Positions 37,482 to 49,296 of a stretch of 64,000 bases of DNA are shown one piece after another (position 1 is the first letter of the stretch; each line of letters starts with the position of its first letter). The DNA comes from Ehretia macrophylla. Lineage: Eukaryota > Streptophyta > Magnoliopsida > Boraginales > Ehretiaceae. The notes below the pieces were generated by a model, which was not told where the DNA came from, did no database searches, and worked only from the letters and a program-made list of their open reading frames with translations. Made by a program: the position numbers and the translations under genes. The DNA is taken from contig CM075783.1 of the NCBI GenBank assembly GCA_037974665.1, forward strand, positions 15,532,762-15,596,761, in the 5' to 3' direction.

Positions 37482-39875
37482 TGTCACGCCCCGACCCCGA
37501 ACTCGTTGCCAAGACAAGGCCGAAACTTGACGTGGACTAGATAGATAACCCTATACAATCACCCATTCATAACCTGATCATTTATAATATCTACAAGTAA
37601 CTTCAAGAAGGGTACCCAAATCTATCGGCACTTCAAAATTCATTAACCTGTTCGTTCATATGTACAAGGCCTACATTCAACCCTCAGGCACGCCATAAAC
37701 ATCAATGCCTTCTAGGCCTCAAAAGAATAGAATAGTAATAAGGTTACAACCCAACGTTAGAAGTTAGTTACACGACCAAATCCAAAAGAATATTACAGTA
37801 CTTGAAGTTGTTTAATATTAACATAGTTTAACCACCAAAATGGCATTAACAACAAGCATGATCATAGCAAGAAGAAGTCCGACTTGTCACACAAGTAGGT
37901 TTCACCTTTAGCTTGAGTCCTTAGCTCAGGCTCAGCCTCACCTGAAAGATTGTCATAGAAACGGATGAGCTACACTTAGCTCAGCGAGGGTTAATGGTCA
38001 CGGTAGGTTTTTGCAAACTTTTCCAATATTTAGGAACCCTTTTTGAAAACATGCTATGCACGAGATGCAAATAAATACAAGAATTAATAAACAAATAGTG
38101 ACATATATCTCTACCCTCCGAGGTCCTCAAAGGCCCAAGCAGAGGTAGGATACCATATATCAAAGGATACGATAACTCGAACAGTTGTTGGAGATGGCCA
38201 GTCTCAAATCAGCTTCCATGGTAAACCCAAAACACCAATCAATAAGAGTACTCCGGAGGCAACACAACCATAGTAGCCGAGTCCGTCTTGGAAAGCCCAA
38301 CGCTGCCCAAGCGGCCCAGAACTTCCACCATTGCGTTCAATAACTTAATTATACCAAACATTTCTCGAAAGAAACATACCAAGTGAGAGAGGAGTTCAAT
38401 TATAGCAAACAAGCTCAAAGGCAACAAAGTAGGTTGCCGCCGGTTAGTACAAGCGATAAAACACGCAATAATATAATCATGTTATTGACGGAACTCATAT
38501 AGCATGTAGACAGGCAATCAATTATAATATCGTGCATTTAGAATTTAGAGACACAATGTGGAAGTCAACGAAGAAGGTTGTCTTATCATGCAAGTGCTTA
38601 AACATGTAGTGACTTCAACATTTATGCATAAGCCTAACTTAATCAATTAATTCACCTATTTTCCCAAACTCCAATTAACCTAATTTTGGTCTAAAATTAA
38701 AGCTTATTAAAAGTACATAGTCTTAGAATTAAACGAAACTCAATTCGGAGTTGAATTGAGTGAGATATGACTTCCGAAAAACTGTTGCGAAAAGCTGTCA
38801 AACCCGAAGCCTCTCCAGCGGACGACCCCCCCCCCCCTCCCACCGGTCGACCGGTGGACTAGGGGTCGTCCGGTCGTGCCAATTCTGCTTGTGAACGCTA
38901 CAGTGCATCAAATGCACAAACTTTCCTTTTCTTGCTACCATTCCTCCCATTTCGTACAAACCATCAAGCATACATAATGTGGTTTATTAGGCATCAAATA
39001 ATGGTTCAAACATCAACCAAAACCTTCCATACCCACAATCAACTACCAACTACCAACTTACCAAGAATTCAACATCACACACAACATCAAAATCAACCTC
39101 CAAACTCTAAGGCTAACTTTATGCTCCTAACTTTTACATACAAATTGAGCAACACCAAGCCCACCTCTCGATTTCTCAAGTTCATCAATTCACAAATTGA
39201 GCAAGTCCTAGTTCTACAACACACAAAATACTCAATCTCCTCATCCAAGTTTAGATACACAAGCTATAACAATATTAACACCAAATGAGTATTATGTAAT
39301 CTTGAATGAGCATTTAAAAGAGTTTTGAAAAATCTCTCACCTCCAAAGTGATAGATTTGCAAGACCAAGGTTGTAAAATGTAAGCAAAAGCTCAAAAATG
39401 ACTACGAAAGGCTTGAGCAAGCTTCCTCTCTTCCTCCTTCTCTCTTCTTTCTTCTTCTTTCTTCTCTCTTTTTAAGCTTGTTGTGTGTATATGTGTGTGT
39501 GTGTGTAGTATTTTTGTGTGTGTATTTGTGTGTTTGTGTGTGTTTTGAGTGGGAGTGAATAGTGTAGTGATAGGTGAGCAAATATCAATAGGAAAAATGA
39601 CGAGAGTGCCCTCCAACTAAGTCATGTTTTGCTAATTTGCCATTTTGGTTCAATTACAACTAATTAGTTACTACTCATGACTAATTTGAGTACAATTAAT
39701 GCCTACAACACGTAAAATTCCATAATGCACATAATTGAACATTTTGACACATAAAATGATGAATATGCACATTAAATGATATTAATGCTCATTAATTATT
39801 GTTATTGCTTGTGAAATGATATGAATGTACTATGAACAATATAATTATATATAGATTCTCGTGTCGGGTTTTACA
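37482..39875 (-). mobile_element. C 3' LTR (2394 bp)
   Basis: TGTCACGCCCCGACCCCG ... GGGTTTTACA on the plus strand. It is collinear with the B 3' LTR. The CCTACTTTG box is at 38425-38433 (minus), with perfect GGCAA/TTGCC arms. The GC-rich palindromic segment is at 38820-38871, and a (CA)n/(TG)n stretch lies near 39482-39545. Confidence 0.92.
38820..38871 (-). repeat. GC-rich palindromic hairpin segment in C LTR
   Basis: A perfect 18-bp palindrome CCACCGGTCGACCGGTGG (38840-38857) lies between GGACGACCCC (38820-38829) and its complement GGGGTCGTCC (38862-38871), with a C run lengthening one side. Together they could fold as a long GC-rich cruciform or RNA hairpin. Confidence 0.85.
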
Positions 39876-39891
39876 TCCTCCCCTCCCTAAA
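39876..39891 (-). other. Polypurine tract of element C
   Basis: On the minus strand an AGGGAGGGGAGGA run directly precedes the LTR start. It corresponds to the B tract at 19631-19644. Confidence 0.8.
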
Positions 39892-39916
39892 AGAATTGTG
39901 TCCTCGCAATTTCTTC

Positions 39917-41075
39917 TTACCTTGCAAATAACTTTGGATATTGTTTCTCCATCTGATCCCGTAACTCTCAGGTTGCTTCCTCAATTCCATGGTTGTTCCA
40001 CAATACCTTCACCATAGGAATCTTTTTCCTACGCAACTCTCGCTCTTGTACATCCAAGATTCGCACGGGCCTTTCTTCATAGGAGAGGTTCTCACGAAGT
40101 TGTAACGGTTCCGGCTCCAAGATATGAGAAGGGTCGGGTTGGTACTTCCTCAACATCGAGACATGGAACACGTCATGTAAACTAGAGAGATTCGTTGGTA
40201 GACTCAACCGGTATGCTAACTTGCTAATTTTCTTTACAATCTCGAATGGTCCCACATACCTCGGACTTAATTTACCACCCTTACCATGCCAAATCAACCC
40301 CTTCCGAGGAGACAATTTCAGAAACACCTTATCACTCTCTTCAAATTCCAAGTCTTTTCTTCTTCTATCGGCATAACTTTTTTGCCTACTCTGTACGATG
40401 AGCATCCTTTTCCGGATCAAATGCACATTCTCAATATTTTTCTTCATCTCCGACAACAATGTAGGATCAATAGCCTTCATCTCACCAACCTCACTCCAAT
40501 ATAGAGATCTACACTTTCGTCCGTACAAAGCCTCGTAAGGTGCCATGCCAATCATCACTTGATACCTGTTGTTGTAGGCAAACTGTGCCAATGGCAAGTG
40601 TTTTTCCCATGTTCCTCCAAAATCCAATGCACAAGCTCGTAGCATGTCCTCCAAGATCTGAATGGTCCTTTTGGGCTGCCTATCAGTTTGAGGATGGTAG
40701 GCTGCACTGAAGCTCAATTTTGTCCCCATCGCCTCTCGAAACTTTTGCCAAAATCGCGATGTAAACCTAGGATCTCTGTCAGACACTATGCTCATGGGTA
40801 CACCATGCAATTTCACAATGTTAGCTATGTACAAATCAACTCGCTTCTCCAAGCTATCCGTCTTATTCATTGCGATGAAATGGGTTGTCTTCGTCAATCG
40901 GTCCAAGATCACCCAAATGGTATCACATCCTCGAGGTGACCTCGACAATTCTATTACGAAATTCATTGTTACATGTTCCCATTTCCATTATGGAATCTCC
41001 AAAGGTTGCAAGAGTCCTGCAAGTCTCTGATGTTCGGCCTTAACCCTTTGACATGTCAAACAACGTGCCACAAAA
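39917..41075 (-). pseudogene. Integrase and chromodomain-like C-terminus of element C
   Basis: The minus-strand frame 40966 to 39968 is open: the integrase core MNFVIELS, SIVSDRDPRF and AYHPQTD, then the C-terminal VGPFEIVKKIS and a chromodomain-like VKVLWNNHG. A stop follows at the conserved Trp of the chromodomain (TGA, ~39966). Another stop (TAA for the CAA seen in B) lies upstream near 41008. The natural stop TAA is at 39917-39919. The CLTC-containing zinc region is cut at ~41075. Both nonsense codons are single transitions relative to B. Confidence 0.88.
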
Positions 41076-41111
41076 GTGAGTCACCAATAACTTAATGGGT
41101 CACCACTTACA
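41076..41111 (-). mobile_element. Truncated 3' LTR of G (36 bp)
   Basis: In reverse complement TGTAAGTGGTGACCCATTAAG..., matching the start of the 5' LTR (TGTTAGTGGTAATCCATTAAG...). The match stops after GTGACTCAC, where the C integrase sequence begins. Confidence 0.75.
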
Positions 41112-41699
41112 TTCTCCCACTTGACCCATTAACCTTTATGGACGATAGGATTCAACCATAAACATAAGGTGCATAAGAGATTAAATCCTTACATAATGTA
41201 ATTGTCAAAGAATGACAAACTACTAAATGTGGGTTATAGCGGTTGTGCATCATTCACTCAATGTACTCCCTTCTATATACCACGACACTAGTAACCAGTC
41301 ACACTTGGTCATAATCGTAATGGTCCACAATAATGTCTTTCACAGACTTTCCTGTTTTCCTTAGTAAACATAATTCACGTGAATCCTTTTATGAAACAGG
41401 AAAAACAATTATGATTGTCAGAAACACATCATTGAGCTCAGAGTGTTAATATAAGAACACTTACGTCTTTCATAATTACAACCAAGACCTATCATTACTT
41501 CATAATCCTTAAATGGCTTGGTTATAAACCTTAAGTCATAAGATAAGATCACTACTTATGTGTTCAATAGACACTCTTTGTTTCTGAACCTCATCTTTAA
41601 TGAAAAATACTTTAACTCCATGTATTTGGCACTTCATGATTATTTGTCATTTTAGAGAAGAAAATTGTTACATAATTATCACAATAAATTTTCAGTGAC

Positions 41700-42310
41700 T
41701 TGGTAATTAGTGTCGACAAATCCAAGTCCTGAAATTAATTTTTTGCAACCATAATGCATAAGTTGTAGCTTCATAATATGCTACAAATTCTGCTTCCATA
41801 ATGGATGACATAATGATAGTATATTTCGCACTTTTTCATAAGGTCGTTCCCACTACTTAAGGGAAGAGATGACCAAAAGTAGACCTTATGCTATCAACAC
41901 ATCCAATAAGATTTGAATCCCAATATCCAATCACTCTAAATGATTTGATCATTTATATGTCAACAAGTAGTCTTTGATCTTTTCACATACCTTAAACTTT
42001 CATTTCAGCTATCTCGTAATTCAATTAAGTATTACTATAATACATTCTCACATTCCACATCATTATTTGGACATTGCATGAGACCAAATTTATCCATATT
42101 AAATTATCTCTAGAATTCTTTCAGTTTGAGACAATCCTAACATTTCTTGTGATCCATCATGGAATATTTCTATTCCCATTACAAAGAATGTCTCTCCTAT
42201 AATTTTCATTTTCAAAATTCTATGAGAGAAAACTTTAGTTTCATGCAATATGTCAATACCATTAGCAGTAAGAAAAATATTATCAACATACAAGACTTAA
42301 AGGAAAAACA
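41700..42310 (-). pseudogene. copia RT and RNase H fragments of G
   Basis: The RT active-site block MYVDNIFLTAN (42260-42293; usual YVDD changed to YVDN) is followed by FVMGIEI and MLGLSQ, as in Ty1/copia RT. Further along the minus strand, at ~41805-41745, IMEAEFVAYYEATTYALWLQ corresponds to the conserved MEAE block of copia RNase H. The connection between them is broken. Confidence 0.85.
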
Positions 42311-43068
42311 TAAATTTGCTTCCACTGATCTTTCGGTATACTCACTGAATAACACTGTATTCCTTAAAACCGAAAGTTGTAATGGTATTATAGAACTTAA
42401 TATATACCATTATGAAGCCTATTTAAACCCATATATTAGTTTACTAAGTTTACACACCATATGACCTTTTCCCTCCATTGAAAAAAAAAAAAAACTTTCA
42501 AGTTGGTCCATAAGAACTTTCTCCTCAAGATCGTCATTAAGGAACATAATTTTCACTTTATTTGGTATAACTCTAAACCATAATGAGTCACCAATGCCAT
42601 GATTATCCTTAAAGAGTCTTTGAGACTAAGGAAAAGCCTCTTTATAATCAATGCCATCTTTTGCAACTAATCTAGTCCTACATTGCTTAAAACTGTTATT
42701 AGAGTTGCGTTTGGCTTAAAAAACATTCATAACCAACTCTTTTGAACTTTATGGAAATTGACTAGATCATTAACTTTATTTAGTTGCACAGGCATTCATC
42801 TCAGCTTCCTAGGCATCAATCTATTTATTAGACTCTATACTTCATATGGCTAGTGAAAACGAAGCTAGATCTTTATTGATTCAAATATCGAAGTTTGACT
42901 CATACAAACAAACCACATAATCTTCATGAATAGTTTACTTCTTTTCTCTTTGAGATCTTAATACTATTCATTGCAATTCATATGTGTCAACTTCTTGCGA
43001 GTTAGCATTTACAAGTGATGGTTCCTCCTTTATTTGCTATTCAATGTTGTTAAAATGTTCAACAGCAC

Positions 43069-43353
43069 TTAGAGCAACTTTTGATAAAAAAAAAGCATTA
43101 ATGGATAAGAAAAATTCATCCCAACTTTTCTAATATCTACTTTATGAGGTTCATCACTCCCACTAACTTCATCATTCTTTATGAATCTAACATTACTAAT
43201 TCCACAAAATTTTAACAAATAGACATAATCATAATGTGAAATCAACTGTAAAGTAATGAAATACTTTTCTCCATTAAAAGAGGGTATATCAAAAGGTCTA
43301 TAAATATTAGGGTGTGTAACTTCAGAAGCATTCTTGTGGCGCAATTCACACAC
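43069..43353 (-). pseudogene. copia integrase fragment of G
   Basis: PFDIPSFNGEKYFITLQLISHYDYVYLLK (read in two parts) corresponds to the start of the copia integrase core, normally PFPTPSFNGxxYFITFIDDYSRY. The first catalytic Asp context is damaged (ITLQLIS instead of ITFIDD). The rest is not recoverable by eye. Confidence 0.7.
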
Positions 43354-44009
43354 ATGCCAAGATCGGTAAAAGTTTGATTCAAAATAATCTCATTCTATAC
43401 CAATCTTTCTAACCATTCATTAGTAATATAACTAAACATTTATGTCACAAATAAGCAGAACTATTACTTAGCCTACCACACTTAATTTCAATATTGTGTT
43501 ATTCAATAAGTAAGGATTCATAGAACATACCATCAAGCTTTAGTTTATATAATCTATCACTAAGAATATCGAACCCAACAATTATGATATTCTCAAATAA
43601 ACTAAAACATCTATGTTCAATCTTAATATTAAATCCAAAAACATTCAACTTGAATAAAGAAACTAAGTTCCTAAAAAAATAATATAGGTACATAGAACAA
43701 TAGAAAATAATGTGATGGCTAGCCTTAAGGATTAAATAAGAAGTCCTGAAACTTTCAATTGTTCTCTTCACACAATTTTCTATGTACAAAATTTTATTTT
43801 GGATTTACGCTCTACATCATAAGAAATTCTTCTAATATATTGAAAAGATAAGTGGTAACAACAGAATCAAGCCACTAGGTATTAAGAAAATTTTCACTTA
43901 AAATTGATTAGAAACATACAAAGGAATTATAATTACTTTCATTTTCCAATCACACTTCATATTTTAGGCGGTCTTTAAAAGTGAACTTACTTTATTACAC
44001 AAGTAGTAC

Positions 44010-44590
44010 TTGCAAGCCTAAACTTTTATCTAATGAGTCTAAGAATCGTTAGCAGACTCTTCTTTCTTCTTGATTCGGTTCATTTCAGCTTCTTGACCCA
44101 TGAGATTAACAGTGTGACTTAATTTACTCTTCAATCTCATTTCCTCCTAAACAAGCATACTAGCCAATTCACATAATTACTTATCCTTAATAGTTTTATA
44201 ATTAATTTGAAAAGGCTCATATTCAAAAGGTAATGAGTTCAAGATAAAACGTACTAGGAAGCATGCATTCACTATCATTCCCAAGAACTTTAATCTTGCT
44301 GCAATATTAGTCATCTTTATGATATGCTCTTACATAATTCTCGACCCATTATACTTCATGGTCATGAGCCTAGTTATGAGTATATCAGTGAATGACTTAT
44401 ATGCGGAATTAAAACTTTTCTTCCGCAAACCTTAAGTATTCTTTAGCATCATCAGTTTGTGGCATGGTCATTAGCATAAAATGAGGCTTAATCTATTAGA
44501 CCATTTTCAAACTTTATAATGAATATTCTCTTCTTCACTGCTCGAATATTTAATGGCAGGAGGTTCGTTATTCATAGTGCTAAGTCCAAA
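44010..44590 (-). pseudogene. copia gag of G
   Basis: The minus strand encodes VREHIMKMTNIAARLK-, GMIVNACFLVRFILNSLP- and EEMRLKSKLSHTVNLMGQEAE-like blocks, characteristic of the copia Gag UBN2-type domain. The upstream part near 44500 has stops. A Lys/Glu-rich end follows; no knuckle could be placed with confidence. Confidence 0.75.
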
Positions 44591-45004
44591 TTCAAAAATA
44601 TTTAAGTAAAATTAGATTTATTTATACCATTCAGAGAAGTCAAATCAATTATACGATCAAACATGAAGCATGAGAATGAAGAGAAAAACTGCAAATATTA
44701 TATAAAATAACATAATCATGAATGAATAACGACTACAAACTTAATGCTGACAACATCATGGATTCAAATAAAATTAATAAAACGTCATAGTGTATTAAAG
44801 CTCTCCTTTGGGTAGAAACTAAAATACACAATCTAAAGTGAATGCCAATATAATAACATAATTAGACAATTAAAATAATTTAATTGTCTCAACATGTTTA
44901 ATGATTCACCTTTGGGCAAATCCATAAGTCCAAAGAATAATAAACGTCAAATTATCCATCAATTCTCACAATATCAATAATAGGCATTCTAGAATTAAAT
45001 GGAT

Positions 45005-45625
45005 AATTGACAAAAGATAAAATCCATAATCTTTCTAGTTTGGCCACTTTGGTACTAATAAACTAACATAAGATGGATTTAACTTTAATAACAACTATAA
45101 TTGAATAAAATTCATAACTTTCTTGGTTGGCCACTTTGGTAACTAACGAACCAACTTAATATGAATTTTAAGTTCAATAATAGTTAACAATGAATAAAAT
45201 CCAATGTTTCTGGTTTGACCACTTTAGTGACTAACAAACCAACTTAATTGGACTAATTTCAATAATAATTGTCAACTATTAAAATCCAAAGACTTTCTAG
45301 TTTGGCCACTTTGGTGACTAACAAACCAACTTAATATGGATTTTAAATTCAAAAAATAGTTGTTAATAAAATCCAAAACTTCCTGGTTTGGCTACTTCGG
45401 TGACTAACGAACCAAGTTAATTGGATTAAATTCAATAGTAATTGTCAACAATAAAATCCAATAACTTTATAGTTTGACCACTTTGGTGACTAACAAACTA
45501 GCTTAATTTGGATTTTAAATTTAATAATAATTGTCAATGAATAAAATCCATGAACCTTTTAGTTTGACCACTTTAATGACTAACAAAGTATCTTAATATG
45601 GATTTTAAATTCAATGACAAATAAA
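45005..45625 (-). repeat. ~87-bp tandem array, about seven diverged units, in the G leader
   Basis: Each unit on the plus strand carries AAAATCCA, TTTNTRGTTTGRCCACTTTGGTGACTAAC, AAACCAACTTAATWTGGA and an AT-rich ATTCAATAATAATTGTCAA end. Units start near 45021, 45109, 45196, 45282, 45368, 45453 and 45543. It lies between primer-binding site and gag. Confidence 0.85.
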
Positions 45626-46391
45626 ATTTTACTATAACATAATGAGACAATTACTGTCAAAACCAATTTATGTAATTTATATGATGATCAGCCAAGATTG
45701 GCTTAACAATAAAGCATGGCCAATGTTTCGCCATGGTTAACTTTCTGCAAGGCTGACTTTATAATACATTCAATTAATCCATAAAGACTACAACACAGGT
45801 CACGGGAAGACACATGTCAAATCTGCAGAATCCTTGCAGGCCTTATTGCGTATTTTAACACAAACTTTAATTTTCCTTAACTGTAGTAACTTAATCTAGA
45901 TTTTAGAAAACAAAAATAAATGTTTTTATAAAGAGAAATCAAACCCCATAATTTTCTTTATCATAAAAATCAATTGAATCTTTATCATCAAAGTTATGAT
46001 GATTAAACATGTTGTCAGGTCATATACTGAGCAGTAAAAAAAACATTTAAAAGAGTAATTGATGTGCCACGCGTGCACCTGCATGCCATTGGCATGTATA
46101 ACTACTTAACATAATGCCACGTATCAATTTCTGTCAGTGCATGATTTGCTTTTAACATATATTTTGTACGTGCAATAAAAACATAGATAGGTAAAATGCA
46201 CGATGATCAGCGAATCAATTGATGCGGCAGCAATTGATGCGGGATTAAAATCAAATCCAGAATCATATATACATCAATAAAATTTAATCATCAATATAAA
46301 TAACTTCATATGTTTATACAGCATGAGATAGAGAAAAACATTAATTAATAATTAGATTCTTAAGAGAGATTACATATTTTGATACGTTGAT

Positions 46392-46403
46392 TCTGATACT
46401 ACA
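46392..46403 (-). other. Mutated primer-binding site of G
   Basis: Minus-strand TGTAGTATCAGA, close to TGGTATCAGA, directly next to the LTR end (GCTTACA). Confidence 0.6.
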
Positions 46404-46746
46404 TGTAAGCATAATTATTGCGATAAGTGTAATATAATTAAAATTATCAGAAGCATGTAATCATCATGAATAAAAACAGTAAGGGCATAAGTTACCTACT
46501 TGATGCGGAAGACGACTTAATGCGGAAGATGAAACCATGACAGGGATAATTAATTTCTCTACTTTAACCCTCTTCTTAACAGTGTAGATGTAATGGGATT
46601 CTACAACTCTCTTTAGGGTAGGGAGGGACCAATTAACATGTATTTATAGGAATATGTTACTTCCATCAAGTTACCTAATGGGCTTGGACTTTAGTGGGCT
46701 ACTTAATTAAGTGAATCACCAATAACTTAATGGATTACCACTAACA
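46404..46746 (-). mobile_element. 5' LTR of copia element G (343 bp)
   Basis: In sense: TGTTAGTGGTAATCC ... GCTTACA, bounded on the inner side by the primer-binding site. The short length suits Ty1/copia. The start matches the 36-bp remnant at 41076-41111. Confidence 0.75.
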
Positions 46747-47810
46747 TTAAATGCCAGTTACTTCCACCAAATAATTGATCGATTCTCGACTCATGTTGTA
46801 TCTCTGATACTATAGACCTTTGAAAAGTTAGGATAGATATCCATCCGCTATAAATGTGCATTGGATACCAAGGAGAAGAAGTGACTCGATAGACTCTACA
46901 AAGAAAGTTTTTTTTTAAAAAAGAGATCAACAATGATTCTCCACTTACCTCCTAGGTAACTCGAACTCAAAGACCATTTAGGTCTCAAGTGAGGACTGCT
47001 CCCACTAATTAAACTTAACCCTCTTTTCCTACGAAGAAAGTTTTTGCTCATTCTCGACACATGTGATTCCAAATTAACAACTTAGCTTTCTTACATAAAT
47101 CTCAATGTTGTCGCTAGACATCCACCCAGTTACACATACGAGTGTTTATGCCAGGTCTCCAAAAGCCTCTATCTCACTCAATCTAACTTTGAGAATCAGA
47201 GCTTTCTCTAATAAAGACTCAGAAAAAATTTGTACTATTGTTTTGCAGGTCTCTCAAACTTTGTAAAAGTCGGGAATTAAATTGTCAAACTGAATTAATT
47301 GTGTGATACGTAAATTAGACCATTTTTTACATAGTCAATATATTTAGAGTGATTAAATATATTGTTGGAGAATATGAATGTTGGATAGTATACGAATGTT
47401 GGATAGTACTTCTTTTTTTTATGTTGCATAAATGGAAGCCAAGTATCGATTTGATCAATTTCAAAACCGATAAGTTTCCAAAATTGATAAAACTGAAAAA
47501 TGCTACAAAGGAATTGTGGACGAGGGAGGTTTAGGCCTTCAAATTTGAAAAATCAGTTTGGAGCTCTTGATACTATTGATGGAAATTTGAGTCATTGCAT
47601 TGAACAATTGGTTTTCAAGGCCAATGAGGGGGCCAAAAGTAGGGGTAAGTCCCCTTTATTTGATACTTAATGATCATTGTGTTAAGATAACTGGAGCTAC
47701 ATTCTAAAATCAATTGGTATCAAGTAGAGTCGCTCAGAATCTTATAAAGTGATTTTAGAGTTTCTAATTTTTTGATCTGGGACAAGTATATATTCTAACA
47801 TGTTGGTCTT
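46747..47810. other. About 1.06 kb without recognisable gene
   Basis: No domain, tRNA or clear repeat end recognised. The frame at 47349-47534 and the downstream sequence rich in Lys/Leu codons could be the decayed 5' part (ORF1) of the adjacent LINE, but no knuckle or other motif supports this. Confidence 0.3.
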
Positions 47811-48208
47811 TGGAATGTGCGGGGTTCAAATAATCCCTACAAATAAGTAGAATTTAGTAATTTTGTAAATAAAAATAAAGCTAACATATTTTTGCTTAAT
47901 TCAAATGAAGGTGTAGGAAGAGAAGGCAACTGTTATCCTCCACAAAAGGTTTCAGCATTGGGAATATACTTATGACTATGATTTGCTGCTAAGGGCTGAA
48001 TGTGGTTTTATGAAAGAATGATTTGTGCAATGTTGTTCGTATTTTCGCCACAGACCAAGTAGTTTTCTGTTAAGTAATTTTTGTTGATGGAAAGAGTTTT
48101 TTCTTTTCTTCGAAGATTAAGGCTATCAAAATTATAATAGAGGATATGCAGAAGAAAATGTGTGATCCCAATTGTCTTGTGGAAATTGTTTTGGATGAGA
48201 GCATATTA
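47811..48208 (+). pseudogene. LINE endonuclease fragment
   Basis: WNVRGSNNP is the first conserved block of the plant L1 apurinic-type endonuclease, followed by VNKNKANIFLLN. A stop sits at the first Gln-like position (TAA at 47844). Further similarity (VVRIFATDQVV near 48030) is in broken frames. The region ends at the MITE insertion. Confidence 0.7.
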
Positions 48209-48398
48209 GGTAGCGATTGGTACATTGGAATGGATTTAGGCGGGAATGGAATGAAATTGGGAATAGAATGAACTTGAGAATGAGAATGACATGTTTGGTA
48301 TGCTCTAGGAATTAAGAGTAGTAATGCGAATGACTTATATAATATGACATAATTGCCCTTTTATTATTATAGTATTAAAAATAAGAATAAGTATAAAC

Positions 48399-48436
<38 letters not shown>

Positions 48437-48524
48437 CAACAATAAATAAAAACAATAATAATAACAAAATAAAAATAATAAATAATAAATAATAATAATA
48501 ATAACAACAACAACAACAACAATA

Positions 48525-48568
<44 letters not shown>

Positions 48569-48811
48569 TAATAATAATAAAAATAAAAATAATAATAATA
48601 ATAATATAAATAAAAATAATAATTATTATTTTTATTAATAACAAAATATTATTATATTTTTAATTATTATTATTATTTAATCACTATTATTATTATTTAT
48701 TTTTATTTTTATTATTTTATTTATTTATTTATTTATTATTATTATTATCATTTTTTTTATTATAATAATAATAATTATTATTATTTTCATAATAATATTA
48801 TTATATTTTTA

Positions 48812-48847
<36 letters not shown>

Positions 48848-49296
48848 ATTTATTATTATTATTTTTTTTTTTTGTTTTTTTTCTTTTTTTATTATTTTAT
48901 TTATTTTTTATTATTGTTATAATTTTTATTTTTTTTTTAATTTTTATTATTATTTTCATAATAATATTATTATATTTTTAATTATTATTATTATTATTTA
49001 ATCACTATTATTATTTTTTATTTTTATTATTTTTTTATTATTATTATTATTTTCATAATAATAAAAATTAAACACATTATTTATAAAGGGTATGATAGTC
49101 AAGTTGATTCCCAAATATATGGGAATGGGCCATTCTCATATATTTGGTCTGGAATGGCTATTCCCATGTATGTGGGAATAGGATTCCCTTGGGAATGATA
49201 TTCCCAAGTTCATTCCCTCATACCAAACATGGGAATTAAAATAGAATTGGAAATGTCATTCCATTCCCAACTCATTCCCACATACCAATCACTGCC
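48209..49296. mobile_element. PIF/Harbinger-like MITE with a large AAT/ATT microsatellite
   Basis: Terminal inverted repeats GGTAGCGATTGGTAC... (48209) and, in reverse complement, GGCAGTGATTGGTAT... (ending 49296). Both run into GGGAATGG-type repeats. The flanks TTA (48206-48208) and CTA (49297-49299) fit a 3-bp TWA target duplication with one change. The interior is mostly low-complexity AAT on the left and ATT on the right. No transposase. It sits within the LINE. Confidence 0.75.
48405..49075. repeat. (AAT)n / (ATT)n microsatellite
   Basis: About 670 bp of imperfect AAT units switching to ATT units near 48640, with short T-rich interruptions. Long frames through it (poly-Ile, poly-Tyr) are artefacts of the repeat. 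Confidence 0.95.

Larger units (their letters stand above)
37482..41075 (-). mobile_element. 3' part of Ty3/gypsy chromovirus C (B family)
   Basis: A minus-strand element of the same family as B: complete 3' LTR (37482-39875), polypurine tract, and integrase to chromodomain coding. Everything upstream of the integrase zinc region is gone, replaced by copia element G at 41076. Left flank GCTAT would be the target duplication, but its partner is lost. Confidence 0.88.
41076..46746 (-). mobile_element. Degraded Ty1/copia element G
   Basis: Minus-strand order: 5' LTR (46404-46746), primer-binding site (46392-46403), leader with an ~87-bp tandem array, gag (~44590-44010), integrase fragment (~43353), RT and RNase H fragments (42300-41740), a purine tract AAGTGGGAG (near 41114-41125) and 36 bp of 3' LTR (41076-41111). 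Protease-integrase before RT identifies Ty1/copia. Frames are heavily broken. The 3' LTR is cut where it meets element C. Confidence 0.88.

Noticed and set aside
39968-40966. A working integrase gene in C
   Set aside because: The open frame lacks the zinc region and is followed and preceded by stops; it is a fragment of pol.
45005-45625. CRISPR-like regular repeats
   Set aside because: Units are tandem, diverged and lack unique spacers; they belong to a copia leader in a plant genome.
48375-48644. 89-codon poly-Ile/Tyr frame
   Set aside because: Translation of the AAT microsatellite; no real gene.
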